From VRUE01 sp963697915 (GTDB taxonomy: Bacteria > Actinomycetota > Thermoleophilia > Solirubrobacterales > 70-9), in assembly GCA_963697915.1 (NCBI GenBank), contig OY969103.1, forward strand, positions 248,001-312,000: DNA of 64,000 nucleotides, written 5' to 3'. The position numbers were made by a program, and so were the translations under genes. Below are positions 32,622-39,643 of this stretch, piece by piece (position 1 is the stretch's first letter; every line of letters begins with the position of its first letter). The notes beneath the pieces are model-generated. The model saw nothing but the letters and a program-made list of their open reading frames with translations, ran no database searches and had not been told where the DNA came from.

Positions 32622-32668
32622 CGAGCAGAGTCAGAGTCACTCCAGAGCGGCACCGGAAGGAGAGCGGC

Positions 32669-33463
32669 GTGTTTCGCAGAGTCCTCGTTGGCTATCAGGA
32701 GACCGGGCAGGGGCGCGATGCGCTCGAGCTGGGTCAGATCCTCGCCAGGGCAAACGGCGCCGAGATGGTCATCGCCACCGCTCCCGCCGAAGACGGCGGA
32801 GGCTTGGCGCAGATGGCGCGGTCCTATGAGGCCGACCTCATCGTCCTTGGCGCCACGCACCGGAGGCCGATCGGGCGGATCCTGCCCGGTGCCACAGTCG
32901 ACCGAGTGCTGGGAGACGCGCCATGCGCGGTCGCGGTCGCCCCGGAAGGTTTCGGCCGGCCCGCCGACGGCGGCTTTGGCTGGCGACCGCTCAGCGGCGA
33001 CGCCGAGGACGTGGGCATGCGGGTGATCGGCGTCGGCTTCGACGGCTCCGGGGCCGCACACGAGGCGCTTGACCTCGCCGCTGAACTCGCAATCCACAAT
33101 GGCGCAGCTCTTCGCGTCTATGCCGTGGCGCCCCGTCTCACCACTCACCCCGGCGCGCTCGACAGTCAGGCGCCAAGCGTGCCATCCAACGCCGAGAAAC
33201 TGCGCAGCCGGCTGCACGATGGGGTCGCGGAGCTCCCTGCGGAGGTAAGAGCCCTCCCGGTCTTCCTCTGGGGCACTCCTTCGATCGAGCTGGTCGCGGC
33301 GGCCGAGAACGGCGTCGACGTGCTGGTCCTCGGCTCCCGCGGAGGCGGGCGGGTGCAGCGCGCCCTTTACGGGAGCGTCTCCGGCACCGTCATTCAGGAG
33401 GCGCCCTGTCCCGTGCTGATCTCCCCGGCCGGCGTGAAGGCGCCCACCGAGGCCCTTGTCTAG
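32669..33463 (+). CDS. universal stress protein, two UspA domains
   Basis: A 264-residue tandem UspA protein starting at GTG 32669 with a GAAGGAGAG site. Domain one is short (RRVLVGYQETGQGRDAL to GATHRRPIGRILPGA), domain two opens with IGVGFDGSGAAHEAL and closes with GSRGGGRVQRALYGS. In domain one the usual Ser/Thr after the last Gly is replaced by Ala, so nucleotide binding there may be weak. It starts an operon with DUF1918 and a flavodoxin-like gene, overlapping by 8 bases. Confidence 0.88.
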   Translation: MFRRVLVGYQETGQGRDALELGQILARANGAEMVIATAPAEDGGGLAQMARSYEADLIVLGATHRRPIGRILPGATVDRVLGDAPCAVAVAPEGFGRPADGGFGWRPLSGDAEDVGMRVIGVGFDGSGAAHEALDLAAELAIHNGAALRVYAVAPRLTTHPGALDSQAPSVPSNAEKLRSRLHDGVAELPAEVRALPVFLWGTPSIELVAAAENGVDVLVLGSRGGGRVQRALYGSVSGTVIQEAPCPVLISPAGVKAPTEALV

Positions 33464-33677
33464 TTCGCCATCAGATCATTCCCCGCTGCGAGCCAAGCCG
33501 GGCGATCGGTTGATCGTTCGCGGACATCGCCAGGGAGAGCCGGAGCGCGATGCCGAGGTTCTGAAGGTACTTGGCGAGAACGGGGCGCCCCCCTATCTGG
33601 TGCGCTGGGAGGACGGGCACGAGTCAGAGGTCTTCCCCGGCTCAGATGTCTTCATTCAGCACCTCGGTGAATCATGA
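33456..33677 (+). CDS. DUF1918 small protein
   Basis: A 73-residue protein starting at TTG 33456, inside the end of the stress-protein gene. From residue 13 it matches the DUF1918 pattern: AKPGDRLIVRGHRQGEPERDAEV, then PPYLVRWEDGHESEVFPGSD. This fold is a small beta barrel that often occurs in or next to stress and regulatory genes of actinobacteria, and its activity is unknown. Its stop overlaps the next gene start by 4 bases. Confidence 0.87.
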   Translation: MSSSPSDHSPLRAKPGDRLIVRGHRQGEPERDAEVLKVLGENGAPPYLVRWEDGHESEVFPGSDVFIQHLGES

Positions 33678-34125
33678 GAGTGCTGGTCGCCTACGCATCG
33701 AAACGAGGCTCGACCGCTGAGATCGCAGCGGCCATCGCAAAAACGCTAGGCGAGGCCGGCTTCGAGGTCGACTGCCGCGAGAGCGACGACGTCTCGGACG
33801 TCTTGCCCTATGACGCCGTCGTACTCGGCAGTGCCGTCTACATGAAACGTTGGCGGGGAGATGCCAAGCACTTCTTGTGCAAGCACTCCGAGCTACCCCT
33901 CTGGGTGTTCAGCTCGGGTCCGATCGGCGACCCCAGCGGGCCAGAAAAGCCCGAGAGGGCGGAGCCACCGAAGATCGTCAAGACGGTCGAGGGCCTGGGG
34001 GCCCGCGACCACGTCGTCTTCGGCGGCCGCCTGCCGAGTTCCACGACCGCCGCGACTGGGACCAGATCCGAGCCTGGGCGACCGAGATCGCCTCGGGGCT
34101 TCGCGCTGGCTCCGAGACCACCTGA
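33674..34125 (+). pseudogene. flavodoxin-domain protein, frameshifted
   Basis: The first 120 residues are a flavodoxin domain: VLVAYASKRGSTAEIA binds FMN phosphate, and LGSAVYMKRWRGDAKHFL follows, as in HemG-type proteins and stress-operon flavodoxins. After HVVFGGRL near 34035 the frame is lost. A second frame supplies the expected end (EFHDRRDWDQIRAWATEIAS) up to a stop at 34125, and the usual 25-30 residues between the two parts are missing. A deletion that was not a multiple of three explains both facts. In the original frame translation would run on to 34333 through noise. Confidence 0.75.
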
Positions 34126-34202
34126 CCCGCCGAAGGGACTCGCCTTGCACGCAATGAGCGGGTTCGCCCCGGTCGAGGCCGACTACAAACCCGATGACGG
34201 AC

Positions 34203-34349
34203 TCAGCTCGCCAACTTCTCGTCGAGCTGCTTGCGTATGCCGTCGCAGACCGCTTCGGTGTCGGCGTTGTAACGCTCGGAGGCGAGCACCCCCACCAACA
34301 CCTCCGCGTCGGGCCTGGAGAGCGTCAACGTAATCGTCTGGTCAGCCAT
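34203..34349 (-). CDS. 48-residue hypothetical protein
   Basis: A small protein from ATG 34349, with AAGGAGG about 10 bases upstream. It starts MADQTITLTLSRPDAEVLVG and ends in a helix DGIRKQLDEKLAS, so a short beta strand followed by helices is likely. No family is recognised. It is 25 bases after the aldolase-like gene on the same strand. A longer in-frame reading back to 34724 would cover the aldolase gene and is rejected. Confidence 0.55.
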   Translation of the reverse strand: MADQTITLTLSRPDAEVLVGVLASERYNADTEAVCDGIRKQLDEKLAS

Positions 34350-34374
34350 AGAGCCTTCCTCCTTGATCTCGACC

Positions 34375-35286
34375 TCAGCTTCTGGCAGCCGTGTAGACCT
34401 CGATGAAGCGGAGGTAATTGTCGGCAATCTGCGAAGCGGCACCCTCGCGAGTGAGGGTGCCTTTGATCCAGTCCTGCAGGGGATCGCTCCAGATCGACCG
34501 ACCGATTGCGAAGCCGACGTATCCATCCACTGGAGCTCCGGCGCGGAGCCAATCATCGACCTTGTGGTTGTCGGCACCGCGACCAAGCACGACGCAGGCG
34601 ACGCCGTCGCGTCCTCCCTCGCGGCACTGGGCGGCAATTCGCTCGGCATCAGCGCGCTCGTCGACGCCCTCGATCTTCCAGACGTCGGACTCGACCCCGG
34701 CATCCTGTAGCTCACGGATCGCACGAACCATCAGGTCGGGACGCAACTCGGCGTCGTAGCGCTTGGTGTCGCCGTCCACAGAGGCGAGTTGGTCCTCCTC
34801 CCCCGGTACCAGCAACTCAAAGAGGAGCCTGCGATCGTTCGCATGCAGCCAGTCCGAGAGTCGTCGCAGCCGCTCGGCCTGGCGCTCGTTCATCTCAGCG
34901 TCCCCGTCGGGGTTGTAGCGAACGAGCACCTTCGAGAAGTCCGGGTCATAGCGTTCGATGTGATCGCCGAAGTCGTCGTACTCGAAGTCGAACTCCTTCT
35001 GGCCGCTCTTCTCCACCGGCATAGCGAGTTTGATGCCACGAGCCTTCGCCTGCTGGGGAACCTCCGTCGGACCTCCGAACTGCTCGTCCACGAGGGCCCC
35101 GGTTACAGAGGGAGCGGCGCCGCGGGCCAGCGCGGCCTCGATCCCCTCGAAGATCAGGTGCTTGCCGTCGGCAAAGCGCTGGTTGTCCTCGGCCGTGGGA
35201 TCACTCTCGACGCCAAAGCGCTTCGTGAACGAACCGCGATGGTCAAAGGCGAGGATGTACAGCGCGCTGCTGTAACCCAAGTCCAT
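34375..35286 (-). CDS. DUF2090 / IolC C-domain-like aldolase
   Basis: A 303-residue TIM-barrel-type protein. The N-terminus LYILAFDHRGSFTKRFG is the mark of DUF2090, the second domain of some IolC proteins, assigned to 2-deoxy-5-keto-gluconate 6-phosphate cleavage in inositol breakdown. Here the domain stands alone with no iol genes near. Other conserved-looking stretches are KLAMPVEKSGQKEF, LLFELLVPGEEDQL and VGFAIGRSIWSDPL, where a Schiff-base or metal site may lie. Substrate should be considered unknown. It is the last protein gene before the tRNA cluster. Confidence 0.75.
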   Translation of the reverse strand: MDLGYSSALYILAFDHRGSFTKRFGVESDPTAEDNQRFADGKHLIFEGIEAALARGAAPSVTGALVDEQFGGPTEVPQQAKARGIKLAMPVEKSGQKEFDFEYDDFGDHIERYDPDFSKVLVRYNPDGDAEMNERQAERLRRLSDWLHANDRRLLFELLVPGEEDQLASVDGDTKRYDAELRPDLMVRAIRELQDAGVESDVWKIEGVDERADAERIAAQCREGGRDGVACVVLGRGADNHKVDDWLRAGAPVDGYVGFAIGRSIWSDPLQDWIKGTLTREGAASQIADNYLRFIEVYTAARS

Positions 35287-35410
35287 GAGATCAGGCTAGC
35301 CGCTTAGCCCGGATCGGTACAACGAATTGAGCGGCACTACCTCGAGAACTGGCGAACTTGGTACCTACTTAGTACCCGCCACGTGATCAGGGTCCGGATC
35401 CCAAACACGA

Positions 35411-35436
35411 AAAAGGTCCCATTTGCGGGGCCTTTT
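35411..35436 (-). terminator. rho-independent terminator after the tRNA genes
   Basis: AAAAGGTCCC and GGGGCCTTTT pair over 9 of 10 positions around a 6-base loop, flanked by A and T runs. On the minus strand it ends in a T tract and lies downstream of the tRNA fragments, so it should stop tRNA-operon transcription. Confidence 0.75.
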
Positions 35437-35440
35437 CCTA

Positions 35441-35485
35441 TAGCGGGGGCAGGATTCGAACCTGCGACCTTCGGGTTATGAGCCC
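35441..35485 (-). pseudogene. 3' half of a tRNA-Met
   Basis: On the minus strand GGGCTCATAACCC (anticodon loop with CAT), GAAGGTC, and a perfect T arm GCAGG-TTCGAATC-CTGC followed by the 3' acceptor strand. The expected D arm and 5' acceptor are absent upstream. A broken tRNA of this kind is typical of an attachment site left by an integrated element. Confidence 0.7.
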
Positions 35486-35584
35486 AGACCGCATCGCGAA
35501 TTCCGTCGGCCAGACGCAGACCGGAACCGGCGTAGTACGGAGTGGCTAGGGGGAATGCCTGAGGGAATGAAAGGATCGCCAGAT

Positions 35585-35618
35585 TGACTTTTTCTGACTT
35601 TGAGTGACCTGCGTTGAC
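35585..35618. repeat. four TGAC motifs at 10-base period
   Basis: TGAC begins at 35585 (as TTGACTTT), 35595, 35605 and 35615, that is, once per helical turn on one face of the DNA. The first two are TGACTTT and the last two TGACCT. Phased direct repeats of this kind are typical arm-type or excisionase-binding sites near attachment cores; the tRNA-Trp 3' end is 80 bases away. Confidence 0.5.
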
Positions 35619-35651
35619 CTTCCGGCCGCTTCGCGCCGAAACTGCCGCAAT

Positions 35652-35700
35652 CCGCATCGCAAGCGGGAATGCGCCTGTAGAGCCAAGAAGATCGAGCGGG
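35652..35700. repeat. 49-base repeat at the tRNA-Trp 3' edge
   Basis: Matches 8883-8930 at about 43 of 49 positions. It ends within the last bases of the tRNA-Trp gene (35697-35770). This defines one end of the possible recombination segment. Confidence 0.6.
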
Positions 35701-35770
35701 GCACCTAGGACTCGAACCTAGAATCGCCGGTTTTGGAGACCGGTGCCTTAGCCAGTTTGGCCAGTGCCCC
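35697..35770 (-). tRNA. tRNA-Trp (CCA)
   Basis: A full cloverleaf: acceptor GGGGCAC with GTGCCCC, D arm GCC/GGC, anticodon stem CCGGT/ACCGG with loop CTCCAAA (anticodon CCA), T arm CTAGG-TTCGAGT-CCTAG and discriminator G, as usual for Trp. The 3' CCA is not encoded. A decayed copy is present at 5505-5570. Confidence 0.95.
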
Positions 35771-35792
35771 AAGGGAAGCAACTCTACGAAAA

Positions 35793-35876
35793 TGCGGGCG
35801 GAGGGACTTGAACCCCCAAGCTCTTGCGAGCACCGGCACCTAAAGCCGGCGTGTCTACCAATTTCACCACGCCCGC
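35793..35876 (-). tRNA. tRNA-Leu (UAG)
   Basis: A class II tRNA: acceptor GCGGGCG with CGCCCGC, anticodon stem CCGGC/GCCGG with loop TTTAGGT (anticodon TAG), a long variable arm GCTCGCAAGAGC and T loop TTCAAGT. Discriminator is A. It lies 22 bases from tRNA-Trp on the same strand and likely shares its transcript. Confidence 0.95.
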
Positions 35877-35936
35877 AGGAGCGCGATTTTCGGCGCTTAA
35901 CGTGCGGCCAATGCCGCCGTGTCGTCCCTAGATTCT

Positions 35937-36479
35937 ATGATCGACGGCGTGGCGGTAGGAGAGGTAACGCCGGGCTACGAGCTCTGGCACCCCAACAGGG
36001 AGAAGGCCGACGTGCTCACGACCAGGTTCGTGATCGTCGCGCTGATGCTGGCCACGGTCGTTATCGCCGCCCTGGTCACGATCACCGGCTTCTCGCTGCT
36101 CAGCGGCGGGGCCTTCGTCGGGTTCGTCTGCTTCGTCTACGTCGCCCTCTACGCGATCTTCGCCTTCCTCATCCTGCGCTGGAGCCGCGGCACCCTGCCG
36201 GTGGCCGCGTCCTTCTCGATGATCCTGGCGATCTTCTGCGCGGTCGGCGCCAACAGCTGGTTCGCCCGCGACAAGGCGGGCTTCGACGAGGCGATGCTCC
36301 CGGTCTCGCTGATCGGGCTGCTGGTAATCGTCCTCGCCCTGATCCAGGTCGCCCTGGTCATCCTCACCCTCCTCGCCTTCAACCAGGACTGGCACGTCGA
36401 GGAGGAGCGCCCGCTCGGCTCCGGCGAGGACTACGGGGCCGGCGCCCCGCCCGAGAACGGCGCCCCGCAGCCCGCGTAG
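35937..36479 (+). CDS. four-helix membrane protein of unknown function
   Basis: About 180 residues with four transmembrane helices (near residues 35-55, 65-85, 95-115 and 125-155) and an acidic/Pro-rich cytoplasmic tail. No domain is recognised. ATG 35937 is used; a GTG at 35919 is also in frame. TAGATT at 35929-35934 could be a -10 box, in which case a GTG at 35949 would be the first start within the transcript. It sits between tRNA genes on the other strand. Confidence 0.65.
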   Translation: MIDGVAVGEVTPGYELWHPNREKADVLTTRFVIVALMLATVVIAALVTITGFSLLSGGAFVGFVCFVYVALYAIFAFLILRWSRGTLPVAASFSMILAIFCAVGANSWFARDKAGFDEAMLPVSLIGLLVIVLALIQVALVILTLLAFNQDWHVEEERPLGSGEDYGAGAPPENGAPQPA

Positions 36480-36587
36480 GTCCTGGCGAGCGCCGGACCA
36501 AGCGGGGCAAGGACGCAGGGAGGCCGAATAGCAGCGCTATTCGGCTGACCGAGGACGCCGAACCGCGCCGGTCCGCCGCCGCCAGGA

Positions 36588-36672
36588 TGCCGGAGGTGGG
36601 ACTCGAACCCACAAGCCCGTAAAGGGCAATCGATTTTGAGTCGATCGCGTATGCCAATTCCGCCACTCCGGC
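36588..36672 (-). tRNA. tRNA-Leu (CAA)
   Basis: A class II tRNA: acceptor GCCGGAG with its complement, anticodon stem ATCGA/TCGAT with loop CTCAAAA (anticodon CAA), variable arm GCCCTTTACGGGC and T loop TTCGAGT. Discriminator A, no encoded CCA. Confidence 0.95.
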
Positions 36673-36759
36673 GCCGGGGCGAACGATAGAGCGCAAGCGC
36701 GCGAGCGGCGCGCTCCGCAAACCGACTACCACCGCATTCGCATTACACTGCGCCGCGGG

Positions 36760-37605
36760 ATGCGGGTCCACCACCTCAACTGCGGGTCGCTCTGCCCCAA
36801 CGGGGCGCGGCTGATCAACGGCGAGGGCGGCCTCTTGGCCAAGGCCCACATCTGCTGCCACTGCCTGGCGATCGAGACCGGCGACGGCCTCGTCCTCGTC
36901 GACACCGGCTTCGGCATCGAGGACGCGCGCAACCCGCGCCAGCTCGGCGCCGCCTTCCGCGCCCTGATGAGCCCCAAGCCGGCGGTCGAGACGACCGCGC
37001 TGAGACAGCTCGAGGCGCTCGGCTTCGGGCCCGGCGACGTGCGCAACATCGTCATCACCCACCTCGACCTCGACCACGCCGGCGGCCTGCCCGACTTTCC
37101 CGAGGCCGAGGTCCACGTCTTCGCCCCCGAGCTCGAGGCGGCTCTCAACCCGAAGCTGAACGAGCGCCTGCGCTACATCGGCGGCGCCCACTGGAAGCAC
37201 GGGCCGCGCTGGGCCCAGCACGGCGCCGGTGGCGACGACTGGTTCGGCTTCGAGAGCGTGCGGATCCTCCCCGGGCTCGACACCGAGGTGGCGCTGGTGC
37301 CGATGCTCGGCCACTCGCGCGGGCACACCGCGATCGCGGTCAAGACCGGCGAGGGCTGGCTGCTGCACTGCGGCGACGCCTACTTCAACCACGGCGAGGT
37401 CCAGACCCCGCCCAGCTGCCCGCCGATGCTGCGCGCCTTCCAGGTGATGAACTCCTCTGACAACAAGGCCCGCAAGGCCAACCAGGAGCGGCTGCGCGAG
37501 CTCGCCGCCCGCCGCGGCGACGAGGTCACTCTGATCTGCGCCCACGATCCGCACGAGCTCGAGCGCGAGCAGGCAAGAGCCGCCGCGGCAACGGCAACCG
37601 GGTGA
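36760..37605 (+). CDS. MBL-fold metallohydrolase, lactonase-like
   Basis: A 281-residue metallo-beta-lactamase-fold enzyme. Metal ligands are visible in ITHLDLDHAGG (HxDH-type with an H-x-D-x-DH variation), GHSRGHT and HCGDAYF, and a final His near ICAHDPHE. The N-terminal segment resembles the AttM/AiiA group of lactonases, but substrate cannot be fixed. Its stop overlaps the acetoacetyl-CoA synthetase start by 4 bases (GTGA), so they are an operon. A role on an acyl thioester or lactone linked to ketone-body use is possible (context). Confidence 0.85.
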   Translation: MRVHHLNCGSLCPNGARLINGEGGLLAKAHICCHCLAIETGDGLVLVDTGFGIEDARNPRQLGAAFRALMSPKPAVETTALRQLEALGFGPGDVRNIVITHLDLDHAGGLPDFPEAEVHVFAPELEAALNPKLNERLRYIGGAHWKHGPRWAQHGAGGDDWFGFESVRILPGLDTEVALVPMLGHSRGHTAIAVKTGEGWLLHCGDAYFNHGEVQTPPSCPPMLRAFQVMNSSDNKARKANQERLRELAARRGDEVTLICAHDPHELEREQARAAAATATG

Positions 37606-39584
37606 GCGCCCACCCCACGGAACTGCTCTGGAGTCCCTCGGCCGAGCTGGTCGAGCGCTCGCGGATGACCGAGTACCTGCGCTGGCTGGAGGCCGAGCGC
37701 GGCCTGCGCCTCGACGGCTACGACGAGCTCTGGCAGTGGTCGGTCGACGACCTCGAGGGCTTCTGGTCCTCGATCTGGGACTTCTTCGGGGTGCAGGCGG
37801 ACGGCGGCTACGACCGGGTGCTGAGCAGCGGCACGATGCCGGGCGCCGAGTGGTTCGCCGGCACCAGCCTCAACTACGCCGAGCACGTCTTCGCCGGCAA
37901 GGACGACGCCGAGACCGCGATCCTGCACGCCTCCGAGCTGCGCGAGCTGGAGGAGCTGAGCTGGGGCGAGCTGCACGCCCAGGTCGCCACCACCGCCGCC
38001 GGCCTGCGCGAGCTCGGGGTGCAGCGCGGCGACCGCGTCGCCGCCTACCTGCCCAACATCCCCGAGGCGATCGTCGCCTTCCTCGCCACCGCCTCGATCG
38101 GCGCGGTCTGGTCGAGCTGCTCACCCGACTTCGGCCCGGCCAGCGTCATCGACCGCTTCGCCCAGATCGAGCCCAAGGTCCTCTTCGCGGTCGACGGCTA
38201 CCGCTACGGCGGCAAGGACTTCGACCGCCGCGAGGTCGTCGCCGAGCTGCAGGCGGCAATGCCGAGCCTGCGGCGCACCGTCGTCCTCCCCTACCTCGAC
38301 CCCGACCCCGACCTCTCCTCCCTGCGCGACGCGACTCGCTGGGAGCACCTCGTCGCCGGCGGCGAGGGCGCCGAGCTGAGCTTCGAGCGGGTGCCCTTCG
38401 ACCACCCGCTCTGGGTCCTCTACTCGTCGGGCACCACCGGCCTGCCGAAAGCGATCGTCCAGGGCCAGGGCGGCATCCTGCTCGAGCACCTGAAGAAGCT
38501 CCACCTCCACGTCGACGCCCACCCCGGCGACCGCCTCTTCTGGTTCACGACGACCGGCTGGATGATGTGGAACTTCCTCGTCTCGGGCCTGCTGACCCGG
38601 GCCGCGATCGTCCTCTACGACGGCAGCCCCGGCGCGCCCGACATGAGCGTGCTCTGGGACCTCGCCTCCCGCGCCGAGGTGACGATGTTCGGCACCAGCG
38701 CCTCCTACATCTCGGCCTGCATGAAGGACGGCGTCGAGCCGGCCGGCGAGGGCCGCGACCTGAGCCGCCTCAAGGCGGTCGGCTCGACCGGCTCGCCGCT
38801 CTCCCCCGAGGGCTTCGACTGGGTCTACGAGCAGCTCGGCGCCGACACCTGGCTCTTCTCGACCAGCGGTGGCACCGACCTCTGCACCGCCTTCGTCGGC
38901 GGCACGCCGCTGCTCCCCGTCTACCGCGGTGAGCTGCAGGCGCGGGCGCTGGGCGCCGCGGTCGAGGCCTGGGACGAGGACGGCAACCCGGTGATCGACG
39001 AGGTCGGCGAGCTGGTCGTCACCGAGCCGATGCCCTCGATGCCGGTCTCCTTCTGGGGCGACGAGGACGGCAGCCGCTACCGGGCCAGCTACTTCGAGCT
39101 CTATCCCGGCATCTGGCGCCACGGCGACTGGCTCGAAATCACCTCGCGCGGCACCGCGGTCATCTACGGTCGCTCCGACTCGACCATCAACCGCTCCGGC
39201 GTGCGCATGGGGACGAGCGAGATCTACCGCGCCGTGCTCGACCTCGACGAGATCGTCGACGCGCTCGTCGTCGACGTCCCCAGGCCCGGGGCCGAGAACT
39301 GGATGCCGCTCTTCGTTGTCCTCCGCGAGGGCGCTGAGCTGGACGACGACCTGCGCCGCGCGATCGCCCGCAACGTGCGCGAGCACTGCTCCCCGCGCCA
39401 CGTCCCCGACGAGGTCTTCGCGATCGTCGAGGTGCCGCGCACGCTCAGCAACAAGGTGCTCGAGGTGCCGGTCAAGCGGATCCTGATGGGCACCCCGGTC
39501 GAGCAGGCGGCGAGCCGCGACTCGCTCGCCAACCCCGCGGCGCTCGACTACTTCGTCGCGCTCGCCGGCACGCTCAACGCGTAA
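37602..39584 (+). CDS. aacS: acetoacetyl-CoA synthetase
   Basis: A 660-residue acyl-CoA synthetase of the ANL superfamily, activating acetoacetate with ATP and CoA. It has the P-loop-like LYSSGTTGLPKAIV near residues 270-283, the central FWFTTTGWMMWNFL and the A8 hinge IYGRSDSTINRSGVRMG, plus the AcsA-type C-terminal Lys in TLSNKVLEVPVK. The length and N-terminal region (MTEYLRWLEAERG) match AacS rather than acetyl-CoA synthetase. HMG-CoA lyase-like and carboxyltransferase genes lie on the opposite strand next to it. Confidence 0.92.
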   Translation: MSAHPTELLWSPSAELVERSRMTEYLRWLEAERGLRLDGYDELWQWSVDDLEGFWSSIWDFFGVQADGGYDRVLSSGTMPGAEWFAGTSLNYAEHVFAGKDDAETAILHASELRELEELSWGELHAQVATTAAGLRELGVQRGDRVAAYLPNIPEAIVAFLATASIGAVWSSCSPDFGPASVIDRFAQIEPKVLFAVDGYRYGGKDFDRREVVAELQAAMPSLRRTVVLPYLDPDPDLSSLRDATRWEHLVAGGEGAELSFERVPFDHPLWVLYSSGTTGLPKAIVQGQGGILLEHLKKLHLHVDAHPGDRLFWFTTTGWMMWNFLVSGLLTRAAIVLYDGSPGAPDMSVLWDLASRAEVTMFGTSASYISACMKDGVEPAGEGRDLSRLKAVGSTGSPLSPEGFDWVYEQLGADTWLFSTSGGTDLCTAFVGGTPLLPVYRGELQARALGAAVEAWDEDGNPVIDEVGELVVTEPMPSMPVSFWGDEDGSRYRASYFELYPGIWRHGDWLEITSRGTAVIYGRSDSTINRSGVRMGTSEIYRAVLDLDEIVDALVVDVPRPGAENWMPLFVVLREGAELDDDLRRAIARNVREHCSPRHVPDEVFAIVEVPRTLSNKVLEVPVKRILMGTPVEQAASRDSLANPAALDYFVALAGTLNA

Positions 39585-39590
39585 ATCCTC

Positions 39591-39623
39591 ACGCGTTTTC
39601 CCTCTATTTCAGGGAAAACGCGT
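39591..39623. repeat. 33-base hairpin repeat, copy 1
   Basis: A 13-base perfect stem, ACGCGTTTTCCCT and AGGGAAAACGCGT, with a 7-base CTATTTC loop. It is between the ends of the convergent aacS and carboxyltransferase genes and may act as a terminator. Compared with the other three copies its flanks (CCTC before, TGGG after) are inverted while the loop keeps its direction. Confidence 0.85.
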
Positions 39624-39643
39624 TGGGATTCGGCGACGTAGGG

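Larger units (their letters stand above)
35287..35696. other. gene-free stretch beside tRNA-Trp, integration debris
   Basis: These 410 bases hold no credible protein gene. From left to right: a terminator, a 3' half of a tRNA-Met, about 100 bases without visible signals, four TGAC words spaced 10 bases apart, and a 48-base repeat also found at 8883. A 106-codon frame across it translates tRNA sequence and is not a gene. The contents suggest the worn end of an integrated element. Confidence 0.6.

Noticed and set aside
25585..35618. Integrase gene for the island
   Set aside because: Looked for tyrosine and serine recombinase motifs across 5.5-35.7 kb; only the broken IS3 transposase was seen.
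35337..35657. Minus-strand 106-codon frame beside tRNA-Trp
   Set aside because: It translates the tRNA-Met half (giving HNPKVAGSNPAPA, a well-known tRNA translation) and the TGAC repeats; no protein signal.
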